A DNA stretch of 64,000 bases. Origin: Occultella glacieicola. GTDB lineage: Bacteria; Actinomycetota; Actinomycetes; Actinomycetales; Beutenbergiaceae. The notes under the pieces are model-generated. The model saw only the letters and a program-made list of their open reading frames with translations. It did no database searches and was not told where the DNA came from. Within the stretch, counting starts at the first letter, position 1; each line of letters starts with the position of its first letter. Location of the stretch: contig NZ_SMNA01000002.1 in NCBI RefSeq assembly GCF_004353825.1, positions 248,001 through 312,000 on the forward strand, read 5' to 3'. Of this stretch, positions 59,844 through 64,000 are shown one piece after another. The translations under genes were made by a program, and so were the position numbers.

Positions 59844-60255
59844 TACTCCACTGTGCCCCTTTCGCGCGCGAATCGCTAGCGAGCTCCCCCGGAGCCGCAC
59901 CCTCACCCGTCCCGACTGGAACGTTCACGCCTTCTGCTAACGTTGATGACGCTCTGTTGATGATTCAACGAGGCATTGCTGGTTCGGACCCGACCGGAGC
60001 TGACCGCCCGCTCGCCACGGCAATGGATCCCCTGCGTCGCCCCCAGTCGGCGCGCAACCGACCCGCGGGCGCACCCGCCGGCACGGCCCGATCGACCCGA
60101 ACGGATGTGATTGCCCCGCACCTGTGACCCGCGTGCGCCGCGAGCGCCCCGGCCGGTGGCCGGTGGCCGCGCACCGGGATCCGCGCGAGGTCACCACCGA
60201 TACTGCCGCGCCCTCGCCCGCCCGATGAATCCCCTACTGACGAAGGAGGTGACGC
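59844..60255. promoter_or_regulatory. Upstream region of the symporter with an operator-like dyad
   Basis: The 412 bp before the symporter gene hold no gene I can support. A nested dyad stands out: CGTTGA (59941-59946) with TCAACG (59965-59970), and inside it GTTGATGATTCAAC (59956-59969), a 5-bp stem with a 4-nt centre. The sequence TTGATGATTCAA is of the kind bound by GntR/FadR-type repressors. The stretch 60000-60180 is GC-rich without clear motifs. Confidence 0.5.
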
Positions 60256-61920
60256 GTGAACGTCCCCGCAGAGGTGCAGTTCGGCGTCCTGACAGTTGTC
60301 GTGATCCTGGTGCTGTTCTATGGCATCACCTTTCTCATCTCGACCCGCATCGGCAAGAAGCAGGAGAACGCCGACGGCTACATGACCGCGGGCAACAACA
60401 TCGGCTTCGGCATCTCGGCCGCGAGCATGACCGCGACCTGGATCTGGGCGTCCTCGATGTACGCCTCCGCGACGTCGGGCTACACCTACGGGATCTCCGG
60501 ACCGATCCACTACGGCCTGTGGGGTGCCCTGATGATCCTGTTCATCTACCCCTTCGGGCGGCGGATCCGCGCCGTGGCCCCGAAGGCGCACACGCTCGCC
60601 GAGGTCATGTACGCCCGGCACGGCCGATCCAGCCAGCTGATGCTGGCCGGCTCGAACGTGGTCGGCTCGGTGATCAGCCTGATGTCGAACTTCATCGCCG
60701 GTGGCGCGCTGATCAGCCTGCTGTCCCCGTTCTCGTTCTTCCAGGGCGTCCTCGCCGTGGCCGGCGGCGTGCTGCTGTACACCCTCTGGTCCGGGTTCCG
60801 GGCGTCGGTGCTCACCGACTTCGTGCAGGTGGTCGCGATGCTCGGCGCCGTCGTCGTCATCGTGCCGGCCATCTTCTTCGCGGCCGACTTCCCCGCGGCG
60901 TTCGAGAGCGGTGCGGCCACCCTGACCCCGCAGCAGGGCACCTTCTTCTCCAGCGACGCCTTCCTGAACCAGGGCGCTCCCTACATCGCGGCCGTGCTCG
61001 CGTACGCGATCGGCAACCAGACGATCGCCCAGCGGCTGTTCGCGGTCCGTGAGGACCTCATCAAGAAGACGTTCGCCACCGCCACCTTCGGCTACGGCGC
61101 CATGGTGATCGGCGTCGGGATGCTCGGCGTGCTGGCCCTGTACCTGGGCATCGACCCCGCCGGCGGCGACGTGAACAACCTGGTCCCGCAGATGGCCGCG
61201 ACCTACCTGCCGCCCGCACTGCTGGTGCTGTTCTTCGTGATGATCATCGGGGCACTGTCCTCCACCGCCGACTCCGATCTGTCGGCCCTGTCCTCGATCG
61301 TGATGACGGACGGCTACGGCCAGGCGGTCGGCAAGGAGAACGCGAGCCCCCGGACGATGCTGCTGATCGGCCGGATCACCATGATCGTGGCCACCGCCGC
61401 GGCTGTCGCGTTCGCGAGCCTGCAGCTGAGCATCCTGGACCTGCTCGTGTTCGTCGGCGCGCTCTGGGGTGCGCTCGTGTTCCCCGTGATCGCGAGCTTC
61501 TACTGGAACCGGGTCACGAACAAGGCGTTCACGATCTCGGTGGTGGCAGCCCTGGCCGTGTTCCTCCCGGTGCGTTTCTCCCTGGTACCGCTCGAGGGCG
61601 CCGTGGGCATCGTCGTCGACGTCCTGTCCGTCATCGGCATCGGTGTGGTGCTCGGACTCATGGTGTTCGGATTCTTCGGTGCCCGCGCCGGCACGCTGGT
61701 GGGCGCCGTGGCCGCTCTGGCCGCGGCCCCGTTCGCGATCGGGACGCTGCACGAGTACACGACCCTCAGCGCCTCCCTCGTCGCCTACTCGGTCTCGACC
61801 ATCGTCTGCACGCTCATCTCGATGCGCAACACCGACCTGTTCGACTTCTCCGTGATCAAGCGGCGGGTCGGCGACTTCGACCCGGCCGAGGCCGACGACC
61901 TCGCCCCGGCCCACTCCTGA
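60256..61920 (+). CDS. Sodium:solute symporter (SSS family)
   Basis: This 554-residue protein has about 13-14 membrane helices and the SSS pattern: ADGYMTAGNNIGFGISAASM, TATWIWASSMYASATSGYTY, GNQTIAQRLFAVREDLIKK and FFVMIIGALSSTADSDLSAL with the Ser/Thr that bind sodium. The closest known types are the urea/solute (DUR3-like) and choline-type symporters. A strong GGAGGTGA lies before the GTG at 60256. It is followed after 14 nt by a 43-residue membrane protein, which is probably a small subunit, and then by a terminator. Confidence 0.92.
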   Translation: MNVPAEVQFGVLTVVVILVLFYGITFLISTRIGKKQENADGYMTAGNNIGFGISAASMTATWIWASSMYASATSGYTYGISGPIHYGLWGALMILFIYPFGRRIRAVAPKAHTLAEVMYARHGRSSQLMLAGSNVVGSVISLMSNFIAGGALISLLSPFSFFQGVLAVAGGVLLYTLWSGFRASVLTDFVQVVAMLGAVVVIVPAIFFAADFPAAFESGAATLTPQQGTFFSSDAFLNQGAPYIAAVLAYAIGNQTIAQRLFAVREDLIKKTFATATFGYGAMVIGVGMLGVLALYLGIDPAGGDVNNLVPQMAATYLPPALLVLFFVMIIGALSSTADSDLSALSSIVMTDGYGQAVGKENASPRTMLLIGRITMIVATAAAVAFASLQLSILDLLVFVGALWGALVFPVIASFYWNRVTNKAFTISVVAALAVFLPVRFSLVPLEGAVGIVVDVLSVIGIGVVLGLMVFGFFGARAGTLVGAVAALAAAPFAIGTLHEYTTLSASLVAYSVSTIVCTLISMRNTDLFDFSVIKRRVGDFDPAEADDLAPAHS

Positions 61921-61934
61921 CCGAAAGGAACGAC

Positions 61935-62066
61935 ATGTCCACCATCGCCCTGACCGTCTACGTCCTGATCTGGCCTGCGGTCGTCGCCGTGGTCCTGTAC
62001 GTGATCGGCCGCGCCTTCTTCACGGAGTGGCTCGAGGCCCGCCGGGAGGGCCGCGACATCATCTGA
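61935..62066 (+). CDS. Small single-helix membrane protein, transporter small subunit
   Basis: This 43-residue frame starts at an ATG preceded by AAAGGAA and reads MSTIALTVYVLIWPAVVAVV, then LYVIGRAFFTEWLEARREGR and a short end. It has one membrane helix (about residues 5-25) and a charged cytoplasmic tail. It lies 14 nt after the symporter stop and ends just before the terminator at 62089, so it is cotranscribed with the symporter. Similar small proteins accompany SSS and related transporters in Actinobacteria as putative small subunits. The role is probably to stabilise or modulate the symporter. Confidence 0.8.
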   Translation: MSTIALTVYVLIWPAVVAVVLYVIGRAFFTEWLEARREGRDII

Positions 62067-62088
62067 ACCTCCCCGACACCCCGACCAT

Positions 62089-62134
62089 GCCCGACGGCGG
62101 CGCTCATCTCCCAGGGTGAGCGCCGCCGTCGGGC
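62089..62134. terminator. Bidirectional terminator
   Basis: GCCCGACGGCGGCGCTCA (62089-62106) and TGAGCGCCGCCGTCGGGC (62117-62134) form a perfect 18-bp stem with a 10-nt loop between the symporter operon and the convergent MFS gene. Confidence 0.88.
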
Positions 62135-62162
62135 GTGGTACGGCGTTCTTGCCACCGGCGGC

Positions 62163-63428
62163 TCAGGCGGTCCAGCCGCCGCGGCGGTACGCCGGGGTGC
62201 CGAACGCGAGCACCGCGAGCGAGAGGAGCATCGCGGCCACGATCACGATGCTCATCGCGGCGGCCGTGCCGCCGAGCAGGCCGACCAGGGGGGCGACCAG
62301 CCCGGCCACCCCGGACTGGGCGCAGCCGATCATGGCCGCGGCGGCGCCGGCGCGCTCACCGTGGCGGGTCAGCGCCAGCGCGGAGGCGTTCGGCGGGATC
62401 AGCGAGTTCACCGCGAGCATCAGCCAGAGCGGGATCAGCAGGCCGACCAGGCCACCGAAGCCGGTCACGCCCACCACGAGCAGCACCACGGCGAAGAACG
62501 TGGCGACCGGCAGCGCCAGCCGCATGATCCGGATCGGTGCGAACCTGCGCACGAGCGCCGCATTCACCTGCGCGCCGGCCACGAGGCCGATGCCGTTGAT
62601 GGCGAACAGGAGCGAGAACTGGTGCTCGGACAGCCCATACCCCTCGCGGATCACGAACGGCGAACCGGAGACGTAGGCGAACAGGGCGGCCATGCCCAGG
62701 CCCGGCAGCAGCGCGAGGGCCACGAACTGACGGTCCCTGAGCAGCACCCCGTAGGAGCCGATCACGGCGCGGGTGCTGGTGCTGCGCTTCTCCTTCGGCA
62801 GCGACTCGGGCAGGTAGCGCGCCACGATGAAGAACAGGATGACCCCGTACAGGGCGAGCGCGGCGAACACCATCCGCCAGTCCCAGATCGAGGCGATGAC
62901 CCCGCCGATCGTCGGCGCCAGCAGCGGCGCGACACCGATCACCAGCATCAGCCGGGACAGCACGGCCGAGGCCTCGGCTCCGGAGAGCCGGTCCCGGATC
63001 ACGGCCACGGCCACCACCCCGGCGGCGGCGTTGCCCATGCCCTGGATCATCCGCAGCACGATCAGCGGCGCCACGTCCGCGACCAGCAGGCACAGCAACG
63101 AGGCGACCACGTGCACCACGAGGCCGACCAGGACCGGGAGCCGGCGCCCGTACCGGTCCGAGAGCGGGCCGATGAGCAGCTGCCCGAGCGCGCCGCCGAT
63201 CAGCGTCGCGGTGATCGTGAACTGCACCGAGGCGGTGCCCGCCGCGAGGTCGGTGACCACCTCCGGCAGCGACGGCAGGTACATGTCCGTGGTCAGCGCC
63301 CCGAGTGCGGACATCGACCCGAGCAGCAGGATCAGCTTCACGGGCGCGCGTCGCCTCGCGGCCGGGGCCGGCTCGGTGCGGTGGCCCGGGTCCGCCGGAA
63401 CCGGTGGGACCGGCGGGATCGTGGCCAT
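62163..63428 (-). CDS. MFS multidrug transporter (Bcr/CflA type)
   Basis: This 421-residue protein has 12 membrane helices with the Bcr/CflA signature: LGALTTDMYLPSLPEVVTDL in helix 1, GQLLIGPLSDRYGRRLPVLV with MFS motif A, IQGMGNAAAGVVAVAVIRDR and VLSRLMLVIGVAPLLAPTIG. It exports drugs such as bicyclomycin or chloramphenicol in known cases. The start is uncertain: I chose the ATG at 63428 (MATIPPVPPVPAD), but the frame stays open to 63608 and no good ribosome-binding site is visible in front of any candidate. Confidence 0.88.
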   Translation of the reverse strand: MATIPPVPPVPADPGHRTEPAPAARRRAPVKLILLLGSMSALGALTTDMYLPSLPEVVTDLAAGTASVQFTITATLIGGALGQLLIGPLSDRYGRRLPVLVGLVVHVVASLLCLLVADVAPLIVLRMIQGMGNAAAGVVAVAVIRDRLSGAEASAVLSRLMLVIGVAPLLAPTIGGVIASIWDWRMVFAALALYGVILFFIVARYLPESLPKEKRSTSTRAVIGSYGVLLRDRQFVALALLPGLGMAALFAYVSGSPFVIREGYGLSEHQFSLLFAINGIGLVAGAQVNAALVRRFAPIRIMRLALPVATFFAVVLLVVGVTGFGGLVGLLIPLWLMLAVNSLIPPNASALALTRHGERAGAAAAMIGCAQSGVAGLVAPLVGLLGGTAAAMSIVIVAAMLLSLAVLAFGTPAYRRGGWTA

Positions 63429-63827
63429 GGCAGGGGCGAACTGATCCGCGGGGTCGGCCCGCAACTCCTCGTCGAACGCCTCCGGTGAGGTGCGGACGGG
63501 GTCGCCGGGCGCGCGCAAGGGTGAGGTGTCGGCAGTCAATCGAGGATTCCCGTGGGGCGAAGGGGGCGAAGATCGGGCGGCCGGGAACAGACCCTCGGCA
63601 GCACCCATTCTCCGCCCTCGGAGGCCCGAAGTCGAATCGTTTCGTGCCCGGAATCATGTGATGCTGGCGACATCGCCGGGCGCGCTGGCCGGGCGCGCTC
63701 GCGTCAAGGGACGGGCAGTGAACGGGCAGGAAATCATCGGGTGTCAGGCGGCGTCGGCCACGCCCTGCCGTGCGGGTCGTGACGTGCCGCGGGCCGGTCC
63801 GCCAGGCCTGCGCGCGCTCCCCCGGAC
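63429..63827. other. Region between the MFS gene and the DNA repair gene, no clear gene
   Basis: The first 180 bp could belong to a longer MFS frame with a polar N-terminus. The rest (about 63610-63827) shows no family-like reading frame, RNA gene or strong hairpin. It contains the upstream region of the MFS gene and the downstream end of the repair gene. Confidence 0.45.
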
Positions 63828-64000
63828 TCAGGCCTTGGCAGCCTTGGCCGCGGCCTTGGCGGCGCGCTTGGTCTCGCGCACCTTGAGCAGCGAGTCGGGG
63901 TCCACCACGTCGGCGATCGACCGGTACGAGCCCGGCTCGCCGTAATTGCCGGCCGCCTCCCGCCAGCCCGGCGCCGCGAGGCCGGCCTGCTTGCCGAGCA
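63828..64000 (-). CDS. HhH-GPD base excision DNA repair protein (C-terminal end only)
   Basis: The minus strand is open from the right edge to a TGA at 63828. The visible 57 residues read LLGKQAGLAAPGWREAAGNY, then GEPGSYRSIADVVDPDSLLK and an Ala/Lys-rich tail (RAAKAAAKAAKA). This matches the C-terminus of actinobacterial HhH-GPD-type base excision repair proteins, which follow their catalytic domain with the GWR and SIADV segments. The catalytic part is outside the window, so the call rests on the tail alone. Confidence 0.6.
   Translation of the reverse strand, partial: LGKQAGLAAPGWREAAGNYGEPGSYRSIADVVDPDSLLKVRETKRAAKAAAKAAKA

Overview
The window is a contiguous stretch of chromosome from a high-GC Gram-positive bacterium (Actinomycetota, probably Micrococcales). 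This rests on the roughly 70% GC codon use, the actinobacterial neighbourhoods clpS-DUF2017-pncB and prfB-ftsE-ftsX-M23-smpB, a tmRNA whose tag reads ADSKRTDFALAA, several leaderless genes with TAnnnT boxes 6-8 nt before the start codon, and Tat-type lipoprotein binding proteins. I would not name a genus from this alone. I see no phage, insertion sequence, CRISPR array or tRNA.

Layout. 1-7.6 kb: clpS with DUF2017, pncB, a DEAH-type helicase overlapping a DUF3039 gene, and an ABC-2 exporter divergent from a TetR regulator with a long charged tail. 7.7-16.7 kb: HU, an acyl-CoA dehydrogenase-like enzyme, a secreted AMIN-like protein, a sugar ABC importer behind a LacI-type operator, a lone ABC ATPase, an ArsR/SRPBCC pair and a DinB protein. 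17.4-39.7 kb: a large carbohydrate or cyclitol catabolic island. 40.2-41.9 kb: pdxY, a small unknown protein and ssrA (tmRNA). 41.9-48.2 kb: LLM oxidoreductase, DoxX, DUF2207 and an ECF sigma/anti-sigma/YceI operon divergent from a lipoprotein gene. 48.2-53.5 kb: the smpB-M23-ftsX-ftsE-prfB block. 53.5-64 kb: small enzymes, two MFS transporters, an aldehyde dehydrogenase, a sodium:solute symporter with a 43-residue partner, and the end of a HhH-GPD DNA repair gene.

The island is the most interesting part. One minus-strand operon has 4-nt overlaps between successive genes and encodes a Cgl0159/DUF2090-like aldolase candidate, a zinc alcohol dehydrogenase, an IolE-like TIM barrel, a Gfo/Idh dehydrogenase and an SDR, followed after 123 bp by an MmsA/IolA-like dehydrogenase. 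It diverges from an IolC-like kinase and a GntR regulator. A second, plus-strand operon has another Gfo/Idh, a metallo-beta-lactamase-fold hydrolase and another SDR. Facing it are a 723-residue protein of no family I recognise, a mutarotase-like protein, an ABC importer, and a 1461-residue secreted protein with three beta-helix modules, a GH43-like propeller and Ig-like domains. The lower half of inositol catabolism (kinase, aldolase candidate, semialdehyde dehydrogenase) is present, but iolB and iolD are not in the window. The likely reading is extracellular glycan cleavage, import, oxidation and dehydration, then entry into the IolC-to-MmsA route to dihydroxyacetone phosphate and acetyl-CoA. 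The substrate is unknown.

The second clear signal is regulatory. A pair of divergent promoters of form TGAACC-N16-CGTYKW lies between the YceI-sigma-anti-sigma operon and a lipoprotein gene, which suggests an autoregulated ECF regulon visible entirely within the window.
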